Shown: one piece after another, positions 53,601 to 64,000 of the stretch | How the letters are laid out: each line of letters starts with the position of its first letter | Numbering within the stretch: the first letter of the stretch is position 1 | From: Colius striatus | Taxonomy: Eukaryota > Chordata > Aves > Coliiformes > Coliidae | Reading direction: 5' to 3' | DNA: 64,000 nt | NCBI RefSeq assembly: GCF_028858725.1 | Contig: NC_084773.1 | Coordinates: 3,710,350 to 3,774,349 of the forward strand | Translations under genes and position numbers: made by a program | Notes under the pieces: model-generated | Database searches by the model: none | Told to the model about the DNA's origin: nothing | The model's input: the letters and a program-made list of their open reading frames with translations, nothing else

Positions 53601-54039
53601 TCAGGTGTTTTCTGCCTCACAGAAGCATTACATAACGAAGCTATTAGAAGTTTTCTCTTACTACTTAATAAATGTCCTACCATGACAAAGAAAGTAACTG
53701 AGTGCTGTGATAGTTTTGATAAGGTAGAAGGTATTTATTGATTTCATGGAAATAATTTCCTCATACAGAACATTCCCTTGCATGTGTGTATCTACCAATC
53801 TCTCAGATCCAGAGGACTAATTTTATTTGCACATAAAAATGCTTAAAACTCATCAAATAACTGCTTAAGAACATCTTAAAATGAATGCAATTGTGAATAC
53901 TCGGCAGGTAACATTTGCCTAATGTATCCTAAAAGGGGTCACACACCATTTCTAACACCTCCCACTTCTCCCTGCTTTACCTCTAACTCCCCAGTCATTA
54001 AACTACGTGTGAAAAGTATATTCAGGAGGTTGCACTTAC
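50642..54039 (-). other. FAM120A: FAM120A intron
   Basis: A 3,398-bp GT-AG intron. I recognise no exon and no CR1 copy in it. Confidence 0.8.
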
Positions 54040-54181
54040 CCTCTCGCAGGTCCTCCCACAGACACAACCTGTAGAGGAAACGGCCCTCTGCCCCCTCGTC
54101 CACGTCTGCTTCCAGCCCAATGGCCGACCACAGTGCCGGCAATTTCAAGTTTCCCTCCCTGAGAAGGAATAGGTTGGACTC
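54040..54181 (-). CDS. FAM120A: FAM120A coding exon, about residues 936-983, RG-rich
   Basis: A 142-bp exon completes a Gly codon, then encodes VQPIPSQGGKLEIAGTVVGH, WAGSRRGRGGRGPFPLQVVS and VGGPAR, ending with two bases of the next Gly. The cluster SRRGRGGRG is an RGG/RG element of the kind that binds RNA and is often arginine-methylated (family knowledge, not shown here). The acceptor gtgcag is again followed by GAGTC, as in the preceding exon. The donor GTAAGT fixes the boundary, because the next exon supplies the third base of the Gly codon. Confidence 0.95.
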
Positions 54182-55633
54182 CTGCACATAAAAGCAGAAC
54201 CAAACCTTGATCTTCAAAATCATCACATTAAAGTCACGAATGAATGGAAAACTGGTTTGCCCAGATTGTAGCTCATAGACAGTCTCCTCTCTCTTAATAC
54301 TGAGAGATCACTTGTCGTGCTGTGGGCTTTCAGGAGTATTGTGACTCCAAGAGCCTTTCTCTCTCCCCTTTTTAAAAAACAGATATGACTTCTGAAAAGA
54401 AAACTGATCTTACAAGAGTCTTTCAGTTTCCAGGATCAAGTTCCCAGTATTAAGAAACTGAAGTTGAATTTCACAAGCTATCTGAAGATCATTCTTTCCC
54501 TGCATTCCTAATGAAGCAGGTTTAAAGTAATTTTTTAGTGAGCATCAAATATCAGCGTAAGACACACAGATTATAAATGACTGTAAGCCAATTAACTAGA
54601 CAGACTATCTGTACTAAGTTTTAACAAAATATAGCATCTAAATGGATCTGGGTGTTAAAAGGCAGCTTTATCCTTCCCCTACCAAGAAAGCAGCTAAAGA
54701 AGCAATTGTCTAAAACACAAACGTTATCTTCCGTTCAACTTGCTCATATCCTTATAGCTGTGTTTTGCCCTCAAAAATCATCTCTGGGACATAACACGTG
54801 TTTCAAGAAACTAGGTAAGTGCAACTGAGGCAGATGTTACTGGTAAGACAACTAGCACTGAGAGGGTTTCAAAATAGAGCAGCTATGCAGCCCTAACTGA
54901 CATTACTACACTGGGAACTACACTACTGATTACATCCAAAAAGGTTCATACTTCCCTGCACAAGTCTTTCAGCTTCAAATGCTAACTATTTACAGGGGCA
55001 AAGTTACTCACATAACGAAGCATTAGAGGTACGTTTGCTCTAAGGATAAAAGCTCAGAGGCCAGAGAGAACAGCTGAATACACGGGAAGATTTCATCCCA
55101 AATGGGGGATTGGAACTGAGAGGTTTCCACTGCCCCATTTCGTACAGGAGATGAGCACCGGGCACACAGGCAGGCACGGAGATTTGGAGCCTGTGTGCAC
55201 ACGGAGAGCAGGGACAGCGAGGAAGGGGTTAGCAGCAACACCCTGGGCAGTCAGCTCCACCTTGGGCTGCTTTTGCAAAAAGCTCCACTGCCCCCGAATT
55301 TCAGAAAAAAAATCACTGTTAATGCAGTCAAGCAGAGTTCAGCTGATGACAGACTCCACCCTCGTGTTCCAAAGCGCAGGAGACAGAGCGCCTGGTTGGG
55401 TTTGGGGCCATCCTGGGCTCGGAGGAGGTTTGTAGGCGTGAGAGGCGGTGCGAGGGGGGCTGCGGGGGCCTGGGGGAGCAGAGCGCAGCGCAGCCTGGGC
55501 AGCTCAGAGGGGAGAGCCGAGACAGTTAGGGAGAAAGGGAGACTGGCAGTCAGTAGGAAAGCCTCAGACCAAACCGTAAAGTGAAGGAAGCCGTTGCCAG
55601 AAGCTCTAAGAAAAAGGGTTTGGGTATAATTAC
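54182..55633 (-). other. FAM120A: FAM120A intron
   Basis: A 1,452-bp GT-AG intron. A GC-richer patch lies at about 55380-55530. No gene or mobile element was recognised. Confidence 0.8.
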
Positions 55634-55771
55634 CGCCCTGAAACTTGCTAGTCCTGTTGCTGTCATTGCCAGAGAAGGCTCCGGAGTGTCCTGCCGCTGC
55701 CGCCACCCGGAAGGCCCGGTAAGCGCCTGTGGCTACTGTTTCCCCATAAGGGCCTCCGAAGCCATAGACTC
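55634..55771 (-). CDS. FAM120A: FAM120A coding exon, about residues 890-936, phase-symmetric cassette
   Basis: A 138-bp exon running from phase 1 to phase 1. It encodes VYGFGGPYGETVATGAYRAF, then RVAAAAGHSGAFSGNDSNRT and SKFQG, with Gly codons split at both ends. The composition is Gly/Ala/Ser-rich and likely disordered, matching the human segment closely. The acceptor reads taacag followed by GAGTC; the donor is GTAATT. Skipping would join the previous exon to the next in frame and delete 46 residues. Confidence 0.94.
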
Positions 55772-56711
55772 CTGTTAGACCCAGGGTAAAGAAAGACAGG
55801 GGAAAAGCTGTGAGGGGAGCAGGCATCCGGGAAGGTCCCTAGCACAGACTCCTGCTTCCTTCCACCCTCTGGAGTCTGCAGGGAGGGCTGTGCTCTGCCG
55901 GGCCGGGCTCCTGCAGGCGACAAGCCACCGCCACCAAGGGAGCCCTGGCCAAGGATGTCCTGCTGCCTCGGCCAGCACAGGGACTCTGCTCCAAAGAGCA
56001 GCCTTTGACATGGGTGTGGAAGGGGCATCCCGACTTCTGTGGCAAAAGGAGCATTGTAAAAGGCTCACGGCAATTTCTTGGCAATGAGCACCAATGGCTA
56101 CAGTTGTGGCACCTCAAAAAGTCTCGCTCCCAATGTCCAGGGTCAAAACACCTACGGGCCTCGGTACCAGGGAGATTTTAAAGAAAGGGCATCATTCTAG
56201 AAATAGCCTGGAATGGTTGTAACAGTACTCACACTCCTGGTGCCAATGGTTTAAAGACTGTAGCAAAACACAAGAGGGGTGGGGAGCAGGAGAGGCTGTC
56301 TTCAACCCTGACAGTTAAACTGTGTCCATTAATTTAGGTGTTCTTAATATTTATAAATGTTTTGAAGCAATATAGAGTGCAAATAAGAGTGTTTTCATAG
56401 CATCCAGTATCGATCCATTCATCTTTTTTCCATTTCATACAACAGCAGTAAAAATATTTAGACCCAGCACAGTTACTATAAATCTTGATGGAGACAGGCA
56501 GCAATAGGAGACATTCCTCATTGCTAGGCTCTGCCTAATAAAAGGAACAACAAAGTACAGCGATTGGCACAGGACAACAAATGCCAACCACTTGCTTTTA
56601 TGTGTTTTCCCTAGGAAATTCAACCAGCAAATCTGGTTGTAGCTTTGGGAATGTGAAAAATGAGGTAACGCTTCACACCAACATGTTTCGAATCGCTGTC
56701 CCCTCACTTAC
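55772..56711 (-). other. FAM120A: FAM120A intron
   Basis: A 940-bp GT-AG intron, somewhat GC-rich. No exon or repeat was recognised. Confidence 0.85.
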
Positions 56712-56895
56712 CAGCAAAGCCTCTCCCCCTGCCCTGAGGTGGTGGGACTGGCCCAAAGTGTCGAGGATACATAGAAGCTGGATAGAAAGGCATGGCAGGT
56801 GGAGGTGGGAAAGGGAGAGGATGGTTCTGCCTGGAGAAATTTAATCCTTCTAGGATGCTCTGACGCATCTTTTCAACCTTGGCTGCCTGCTCAGC
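56712..56895 (-). CDS. FAM120A: FAM120A coding exon, about residues 829-890 (start of the RNA-binding region)
   Basis: A 184-bp exon with 61 codons plus the first base of a Gly codon. It encodes AEQAAKVEKMRQSILEGLNF, then a proline-rich run (PLPFPPPPAMPFYP), then YPRHFGPVPPPQGRGRGFA. The first part is charged and likely helical. The Pro-rich segment could be an SH3-type ligand, in line with the reported Src-family interaction, but that is inference. The QGRGRG motif opens the RG-rich tail. The acceptor is catag and the donor the consensus GTAAGT. Confidence 0.95.
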
Positions 56896-58079
56896 CTATG
56901 AACAAAGAGAAGGTAACAAAGTGATGTTAATATTCTGGTTTCAATGATATAAAGCCACACTTACACAACAAATCCAAAGAAGAAAGCAAAATATTAGAAG
57001 AGTAGGTAACTGCTGCAAACAACTTCCATAAAGCTACCTTGAAAACTACAGTGATCTGTCCTGCATATCTACTGACAATCAGTGATATCCCAATATTCAC
57101 AAGAAAACCTTTATATAGCTAGAGATGGGAGTCTAAATACTGAGACAGTCTGGAAGTTTGCAACATAGAAACAGTTTGAAGTTCAATTTAAAGTTATGCA
57201 GTTAAAAGAGGCTTTTCCAGAAAGGAACAGAGAAACCTCTGGCTATAGTCTCCTGAACACTTAACACAGCCCTTTACTTTAAACAGAACAATCGTCATAA
57301 ACCTGGGCTGCAAAACAAAGTCCATGTGAACAGGGTAAGGCAGGCCTGGAGGCTAACAGGCCCAAGAGGGACCACAACCATTGTTAATATTTAATCTATC
57401 ATCAGTTTCCCCTGTGTCAGAAAGAAGAGGAGGTAGGTAAGCTGTTTTGTTAAGATGTCACATCTCCCAAAAAGTTTTTAAAACAGAAGTTTGAGTCATT
57501 CAGTAACCCAATGATTGTCATCAGTTCCTGTTCTCTATAGCTAGACAATAACTGCATGATTTGGATATGACAAAACCCAAACCCATTTGTACTCAAAATG
57601 GTCCCAAGAAATGTGAAAAGATTTTGAGCTTAAGGACTGTAAGAATGACTTCACAGTCTGTACAAGCAAGTTAGAAATGGCACATTTTCCTTCCCTGTAA
57701 AAGCACTGCAGTTTAGTCCTTTGTGACAGTCTGGCTAACCTGACCCAAAAAGACAGTACTTGAACATATGAGCAGACAGTTGTTGGCTCAGTCGTTCACT
57801 GTATCACAGTTGCATTCAAGTTTCAGTTTCCAGAGAGGGGAAAAAAAAGGGAAGTAAAATTTAGGCCAGTTTACTTTTTCCACATCTCCCAAATGCCACC
57901 TGAACCATCAACATGAGGCCCGAAAGCAAACAGAGCTGAAAAGCACTCATTAGCTATTCACCTCGTGTGTCTCTGTTAGAAGTAGAGAGATGACACGTGA
58001 AGCAAATGACTGCTCAACCAGCCACCTCTAACACTGCTGAGCATCTGGCACACTCCTGCCTCCGTCTCAAACTACGCAC
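56896..58079 (-). other. FAM120A: FAM120A intron before the RG-rich C-terminal exons
   Basis: A 1,184-bp GT-AG intron with acceptor ttcatag. I see nothing recognisable in it. Confidence 0.85.
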
Positions 58080-58289
58080 CTGACCATCACAGAGGTCAAT
58101 GAGCGGAACTTTCTCCCGGCTTGCTTTGATGAGCTTGGTCTGGAATAATTTCCCATCAAAATACATCCAGGGACAGCAGTGCTCCCAGGGAATCGGCTGC
58201 CCGCACGCATCGTTGGCAAAGAGCGCCATGTCCACCCCGCTCATAAACAGAGCAGACAGCTGAATTCCACGGGGATCCAGATTCTCAAT
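58080..58289 (-). CDS. FAM120A: FAM120A coding exon, about residues 759-828
   Basis: A 210-bp exon, exactly 70 codons, begins and ends in phase 0. It encodes IENLDPRGIQLSALFMSGVD through EKVPLIDLCDGQ. The acceptor is gagcag and the donor GTGCGT. The Cys- and Trp-rich core (NDACGQPIPWEHCCPWMYFD) is characteristic of FAM120 proteins. Because the exon is phase-symmetric, skipping it would remove 70 residues without shifting the frame; nothing in the sequence shows that this happens. Confidence 0.96.
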
Positions 58290-58916
58290 CTGCTCAAAGA
58301 AAAGGGTACGTTTAGTAAGGTAATAGTAAGATGTAATTCATACTTGCTTTCAATAGCTACATGCTTCTCAAAACTCTTGGAAACAGAGATTTTTAAAGTG
58401 TGTCTGGACTTCTCACAGGTAATTGCCAGTTTGACCAGAAGAACGTACCGGAATCCACCACTTGTCTCTGCAAAACTGCAACACTCAGGAAAGGTTGTTG
58501 TTCCCTCCATTCTCTCTAGAGGTGAGAGATAAAACCCCAAACCCCGAGTTCTCAACAACGAAGCACAGGAAATTCTTTCTGATGTTTTAACTCAATTCTT
58601 TCTCAAGAAGTTAGTAAAAAGCTTTGACTAAAATACTCATCTTTAATTTGTGGCATGTGGTGTCTAAAACATGTAAGATGCATCTTTTAGCTGTGTTAAG
58701 ATCATTGATAAACATGCAGCATGGAGTTCTTCAAACAATGGTAAAGTGTGTTGTAGCAAGGAAAAGCTTTAAAGACACTTTTAGGAAATGAATAGTAGAA
58801 AAATTCCTTTAAAAATTGTTTCTAATCATCACCTTGTGCTTCTGAGATATTTTGTAGAAAGGTTCAGGAATGACCTCAATGACAGATTCCATTTTATTCT
58901 CATGTATCACATTCCC

Positions 58917-59247
58917 TTTCCAGCTTTACAAATACATAAAGGGTGGGTGTCAGGAGGCTGGAGCCAGGCTGTTCTCAATGAGGGTCAGTGATAGGATAAG
59001 GGACAATGAGCACAAGCTGGAACACAAGAGGTTCCAAAGAAACACATGGGAGACTTTTTTCACTGTTGAGGTAAGGGAGCCCTGGAAGGGGCTGCCCAGA
59101 AGGGTTGTGGAGTCTCCTTCTCTGGAGACATTCAAACCCACCTGGATGAGTTCCTGTGTGACCTACTCTAGGTGGTCCTGCTCTGGCAGAGGGGTTGCAC
59201 TGGATGAGCTTTCCAGGTCCCTTCCAGCCCTTGAGATTCTGTAACTC
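58917..59247 (+). mobile_element. CR1 LINE, 5'-truncated 3' end
   Basis: This is the 3' end of a CR1 non-LTR retrotransposon lying antisense to FAM120A inside an intron. Diagnostic text includes the passage agctggaacacaagaggttc, the gagggagccctgg-like segment, the ggctgcccaga motif, cacctggatgagttcctgtg and the closing tgagctttccaggtcccttc block. It is heavily 5'-truncated and non-coding. The terminal octamer repeats of CR1 are decayed here (gagattctgtaac). Confidence 0.85.
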
Positions 59248-61649
59248 CTTTGGAACACATTGCTTGTTAGCTTGAATCAAGTTTTTACTGTTAGGAAGTG
59301 TCTCTTATTATTGAAGTATTCTTTATGCATACAACAGCTTTATTTAGGATGCAGGGTAGATACCCAAAGGTAGAATTAAACAGTGAATGGTGGTGGAAGC
59401 AAAATGGATTTGCTTGCAGCAAATATATTTTTAGCTCTGGCATAAGAAAATATCATTACAAGTGTTCTCTAAAATACTTCTCAAAATATCAGCCCTTTCT
59501 TGGGAACATTTTCAAGTCTTTGGTATTAAACTTTAAAATTAAACTACATTACCTTCCTTATGCATAAGCAGCCTTTAAGATCCAAAAGACCATTCAGATT
59601 GTTTGGCAGATATGCAGCAGGGTTCAAACTCAGCTGCTCTTTCTGCCTGACTTCAACAAAACCAGAAGTAGCTGCTTCATATGAAGATGGTGACACCATG
59701 CCATGAAACATTGCATCTTTCAGTTAACCAACACACTCATCATGGAAATGACCCAAACTACTCTTCATGCATTGCTCAAAATTAAAACCTGGAGAACATT
59801 TTCTGTTAAACACAAATTTTGCATGCTGCTTATCACTTGCCTTGTCCCTGCCTTTCATTTTGTGTACAAAGGGAAAAAAAATTTCTCTGGGATTTCCTTT
59901 CTTAGGCCTCTTAAGACCAGCAATTCTCATGCTGGGTTTCCCCCTCTTTGCATCAAATCTTAAGACAGATGGAAGACTCTGCTAACTCTCACAGATACCT
60001 TTGCCAAAATCTCTACCCCTGGCTGTTTGCTTATTGTGCTGTGTTTTGAAAATGGACATTGGAGACACTCTGCTGACCTTCCATGCGCTCAGGTTGCCTA
60101 CAGAGCCACTGGCACCCACAGGTACAGTTACTCAGCTCCAGATGTCCTGACCTCACACTCATGATTCTCACATTTCTCCCTGCCGAGCCCAACATTGCTC
60201 ACCTCAGATGAGCTACATACATTTCTTCTGAACATACAGGATTAACTTGTTGGCAGTTCATTCCCTTGGCAGAAATAACCACGTGCTTCCTTGAAGATAA
60301 GATACTGCCTTTCATACAACACAGACAGTTGTCATCATCTTTGGACCCGAGTCTTCAGCGCACTGAACAACTCAATAAGCACAGAGGGCTTCCAGCATGA
60401 ACATCCAGTAAATACCTTGAAAAGGAGTTCCAGCAAACACCTGAATGATTCCCTTGATGGACAGGGGCTACATTTAGGCTGGTTTTAAGGAATTAGTCAC
60501 AAGGCAGAGTACTCAAAAGAGGTGTTCTCAGGAGACTAATACGCTTATAATCCATGACAGCAGCAATCCAGTCCCGAGTGCTGAAGCAAACAAGCAGTCT
60601 TGCATGAACTCATCTGCTGTTCATTATAGCTGTCTTCATCCTCTGTTTCTTCACGTCTCTTTCAGCAATGCAGGATAGGCCAAATAAACATCTTCCTGTT
60701 GGATTTTATTTGTGTATTATTTTTGCTGTTGTCAATCGTTCTTTGGCAGATGGGAAGAAGATTTTGTTCTTCTGTTAACTCTGTCATTACAAATGGCAAC
60801 ACCTGAATTCTCTACTTGCTGTAAGTGAAATCAGCTGTTTTCTTCCCCTTATATTTAGTAGTATTTCTCTGGCTAAGTGCTGGGATCCATGAGCATATTG
60901 ATTTGGTTTATAGATTGAGACTGAGAAGTCATGCTGGGGTGCTACATGCAGGAACACAATCCAGATCCTACTCATCACCCACAGAAGTTTCTGGCTTTAG
61001 GAATATTCTTTCAGACCTGTTACTAGTGACAAAATACTCCTTAGAAAAATCTAATACCTAAAATCTGCATGAGCTTACATTCTGAGGAGAGCTGTTAGGA
61101 TTGCTGCTTTTGTCTGTGTCTCTCTGCAGTGTGTCTGTGCATATGAACACACTTGGGGAACAAATTACTCCTCCTTTGTGATTTAAGTAAGGACAACAGG
61201 TACCCTGGCACTGCTAGGAGCAAAACTGGTCAGCAGTTATTACTGACTAGAGTACCTAAAAGACTATCTGAAATGGCCTTTTCAACATAAGGTTGCACGG
61301 TGAACAGGAAACCAGCATCTCATCTCCTTCCCTAAGCTGATCATCAATGCAGACAGGCAATAAGATGGATCACTTCCAGTTGTGCATTCCCTATACATCC
61401 CAGTACCTTCCGTAGCTTTCAGTTATCAAATACACTATTAAGACACATTATGAAGCAAAAAGCACCTAAAATTGTTTTCATTGGGAAATTTGTTCACTTA
61501 ACAAAAGGACTAAACTCTACTATTTGATTGAGATAACGGCAAGTTTTGAACCAATCAATTAGCTAACACTATTTACTTCATAGAGTACTACCATATTAGG
61601 AAAAAATAGAAACCTTGAGATCTTAACTTTTAAAATCCTCAAAGTAGTT

Positions 61650-61735
61650 ATTTCTACAATTCTATGACTATTAACAAACTCTTTTCCCTTTTATTTCTAT
61701 CATTCTATGACTATTAACAACCTGTTTTCCCTTTT
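61650..61735. repeat. Two-copy 43-bp tandem duplication
   Basis: Two adjacent 43-bp units share attctatgactattaacaa and ttttccctttt, with a few substitutions between them. It lies in a FAM120A intron. Confidence 0.85.
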
Positions 61736-62217
61736 TTCCTCCTGCATTTTTCCATTCAAGATTATGCAGGTCTCTCTCCATTTCTACAATTACTTGAAAA
61801 AAAACCCTTTTGAATGCTGAATGCCTGAAAAAACACCCAGGTTGGTCTTTAAATACAATCACACAAGGAGTAAGTGTTTTTTCTTTTCTTTTTAAATCTT
61901 TTCAGTGGAAGCACATTTGTTTCAAACTTCCAAGAGACAATTACTTAAGAAATGGTACAAAAAGCTTCTGGAGTATAGAATCTGTTTAAGATTTGAGTTA
62001 CCTATCTGACCAGTGAAGCAGAACTGCTTATCAATCTCTGCAACACTTTAAAATACTAATATTTTAGATAGTATAGATAATTATGCAAGGCTTTTAGTGA
62101 GACAGGCACATAATACATCACTCCCTGTAGTTAACAGGATTGTAGTTCCCACATTGTAGTTCCCAGATTGGCTAGAAATAAATATCTTAAATGCTGAAAG
62201 TTATAGTTAAGAATTAC

Positions 62218-62332
62218 CTTGAGTTCCTGAAGCTGGTCAGGTTCATAGAGCTTTGGAGACAATGCTTGGGCAAGAAAAGCATCGAGTTCCTGGCGACGAA
62301 GGATACGAACGCCCGGCCACTGTACCATATAC
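62218..62332 (-). CDS. FAM120A: FAM120A coding exon, about residues 720-758
   Basis: A 115-bp exon contributes one base of a split Arg codon (AG plus G) followed by 38 codons, YMVQWPGVRILRRQEL to YEPDQLQELK, and ends in phase 0. The acceptor is ctctgtag and the donor GTAATT. The peptide differs from the human one, as I recall it, by a single Ala-to-Val change, which shows strong constraint. It is too short to assign a domain by itself. Just downstream in the intron a 14-bp word (attgtagttcccac or ...cag) occurs twice, at about 62139-62168. Confidence 0.95.
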
Positions 62333-63613
62333 CTACAGAGGAAGCTCATTGTTACTCAGCAGCTCCCTTCAGTGGGTAGATCAAATGGTACTTTATGTTA
62401 TCAGAAATCACCAGAATGCAATAGCAAAAGGTTGGGTTTTTTTTGTTCTCTAGTCTTAAATAGTCAAACAGACCAGAGCACTCAATAGATTTGAAGTTGA
62501 AATCTCCGAAGAGCTACTGGCTGTGAATCAGTTGTGCACTCCCTGCTCCCAGCGAGCGAGGGGAGGACAGGCTGCCAAAACAGAACTTAAAACATAAGTG
62601 GTTTCTTATATGTCTAAAAATAAACTATTATAAAGATTAATGGTCTTTGTAAAAGGACTTTGTGAACATGTTTTCCAAACCACACATTACTCAGAAATTA
62701 TCTAGTCACTGAATTTTATGCTCATCATGTCTTAACGAAAAACAACTTATATATGCCTTGTCACAGGAGAGAAACATGTCCTGCTGAAACAAGCAGCATA
62801 CCACTTGGATTATATTCTTAATATTATGCTACATGCAGAAAAAAGAAAGGAGTTTTAGTGTTCTTAAGGTAAAAGTTCAAGACAAATTTACAAGTGTCAC
62901 TCTCAAAAATGGCTTACAATTCTTCACATGCAACATCACACTACCCTTAGATTCTGCCAGATTTACAAGCTGGTTGTATTGAAACAATCTCCCCTTTCCA
63001 AAAATGTAAGAATCTCTCAGTTCCTCAATTTTCAATCTGGGAATTAAACAGGGAAGTATTTTGCACCTTGTGGCTTTCTTTGAACAACTGAAGTGTAGAA
63101 TTAGGACTTCAACTGTTGGTTATTATCATCTCAACTAGATGAGCTGTTTTAACAGATGGACTCTTAACACATCATGTGTCCCAGGCAGAGTATCACACCT
63201 GGGAGCTTTGCCCTCTGACAAACTGCTGTGTGGTTCCCTAAGAACTCTCTCTCTTGCTTCACAATTTCACCAATACAGGCTCTGAGATCCCACATGCTAT
63301 TTTTTAGTAAGCTGAGGCCTAGAGTCTAGTTAGGGTAAACTAATTCAAATGCACAGTGGCCCCTTTGCAACACAGAACTCTTTTTTTCCTCTTCCCTTAA
63401 GTCCTCCAGAGACTGAGAAAGAAATGTTGAAGATACAGCATGCTTTTGAGACCTGAAGCAGCAATGTTCTAAAACCAAACTAAACCCCTTCTCCTAATGA
63501 CCTTGCAAATATGAATTGACACTTTTTATACTCATGCTTTAGTACAAAGTTGTCAGCGAGATTACTCAGGAAAATCTTTCCTTCATTCTGCTTTACCTTA
63601 AAGGAACACTGAC
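62333..63613 (-). other. FAM120A: FAM120A intron between the residue-720 and residue-721 exons
   Basis: A 1,281-bp GT-AG intron. I see no exon, repeat family or tandem repeat in it beyond short T-rich runs. Confidence 0.85.
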
Positions 63614-63863
63614 CTTAGTACACAACAGAGCACCATAAGATGTGTGGGCACATTAGTTGGATTGAGCATTGCTGGTGTATCTGATCTCATACAGGCCAAA
63701 AATGCCCTCATTCTTCGGTTCTTGTCTTCTACTGCTTTCCCCAGCCACAGCTTCTTCAGATTAGGACAGGTCCATTCCCTGAATGCGAGCGCTTCCACCA
63801 GCTCCGGGGTTTGAGGAGATTTTCCTTTGTAAGCAGCCCACTCCTTAACTATCACTGGTGAAA
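63614..63863 (-). CDS. FAM120A: FAM120A coding exon, about residues 638-720
   Basis: This 250-bp exon opens with two bases finishing a Phe codon and then encodes 82 residues starting SPVIVKEWAAYKGKSP and ending LMVLCCVL, plus two bases of an Arg codon. The acceptor reads ttgcag and the donor GTCAGT. The match to the vertebrate FAM120A middle region is nearly residue for residue (for example VEDKNRRMRAFLACMRSDTP). The segment belongs to the conserved alpha-helical part after the central low-complexity linker; I cannot assign a catalytic role. The upstream neighbouring exon lies beyond 64000; the 137 bases to the window edge are intron. Confidence 0.95.
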
Positions 63864-64000
63864 CTGCAAATGGGCAAGTGGAAGGAAAACATTCCAGGTT
63901 AAAAAGTATTTAGTACTTCCTATACAAGAGCTTTTCACCCCAAAAGCATCACTCTAGGACTGCAATAGATCTGGGTTTCGTGGCCAAACTGGTAACTCAG

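Larger units (their letters stand above)
58290..62217 (-). other. FAM120A: FAM120A intron with a CR1 copy and a 43-bp tandem duplication
   Basis: A 3,928-bp GT-AG intron. It holds a CR1 LINE fragment at about 58917-59247, in the opposite orientation to the gene, and a 43-bp direct duplication at 61650-61735. The rest is unremarkable AT-rich sequence with no exon that I recognise. Confidence 0.85.
47095..64000 (-). other. FAM120A: FAM120A gene, 3' part (last eight coding exons and 3' UTR)
   Basis: FAM120A is an RNA-binding scaffold protein of the constitutive coactivator of PPAR-gamma family. Family knowledge: it has an N-terminal PIN/XPG-like part, not in this window, and a C-terminal RG-rich part reported to bind RNA; it has been linked to Src-family kinase/PI3K survival signalling under oxidative stress and to IGF2 mRNA. 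What I see: eight exons on the minus strand whose translations match, in order, the vertebrate protein from about residue 638 to the stop. Every junction has GT and AG and the codon phases join without a break. The gene enters from the right edge, so the first half is missing. Its 3' end lies about 10 kb upstream of PHF2 on the same strand. No frameshift or premature stop was seen, so the gene looks intact. Confidence 0.95.

Noticed and set aside
58014..58079. Read-through of the residue 759-828 FAM120A exon into the following intron
   Set aside because: The frame continues for 21 codons past a good GTGCGT donor, but the homologous protein continues in the next exon at 56895.
1..64000. CRISPR arrays, operons, tRNA or rRNA genes
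   Set aside because: None was seen. The tandem arrays lack spacer/repeat structure and the sequence is vertebrate nuclear DNA.

Overview
The window looks like vertebrate nuclear DNA, most likely from a bird. It contains spliced protein-coding exons with GT-AG introns, a strong CpG-island promoter and several 5'-truncated CR1 LINEs. There are no SINE families of mammalian type, no operons and no bacterial signals. The bird call rests on the CR1 copies and compact introns; I cannot name the species, and another sauropsid is not excluded.

Two recognisable genes lie on the minus strand, head to tail. FAM120A (constitutive coactivator of PPAR-gamma-like protein 1, also called C9orf10 or OSSA) enters from the right edge. 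Its last eight coding exons lie at 63863-48794 and its 3' UTR runs to about 47.1 kb. All eight exons were placed by splice sites, phase and protein match; together they encode about 481 residues, roughly residue 638 to the C-terminus. PHF2 (PHD-finger/JmjC histone demethylase) starts at 37192. Only coding exon 1 was found (37192-37095, 32 codons plus 2 bases), and everything from 37094 to 1 appears to be its first intron. As I recall, human chromosome 9 has the same tandem order, FAM120A then PHF2.

Region by region. 1-35.5 kb is PHF2 intron 1, AT-moderate, with CR1 copies at 2.0-2.8, 8.5-8.9 and 20.3-20.9 kb, a possible LTR at the left edge, and a decayed coding-looking stretch near 19.2-19.9 kb. 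35.5-38.0 kb is the PHF2 CpG island and promoter. 38-47.1 kb is intergenic and rich in tandem repeats (20-bp, 16-17-bp and 33-bp minisatellites), with a CR1, a CR1/LTR-like tail, a CpG cluster and a possible short TATA-driven transcript. 47.1-64 kb is FAM120A, with one CR1 in an intron.

Functionally, the two genes share no pathway that the sequence reveals: FAM120A is an RNA-binding scaffold and PHF2 a chromatin demethylase. I found no convincing new biological system. The best leads are the PHF2 start-codon element (TISU/YY1-like), the CTCF-like site upstream of it, the frame-neutral FAM120A cassette exon, the minisatellite-flanked candidate transcript at 43.5-44.1 kb, and the unexplained decayed reading frames at 19 kb.
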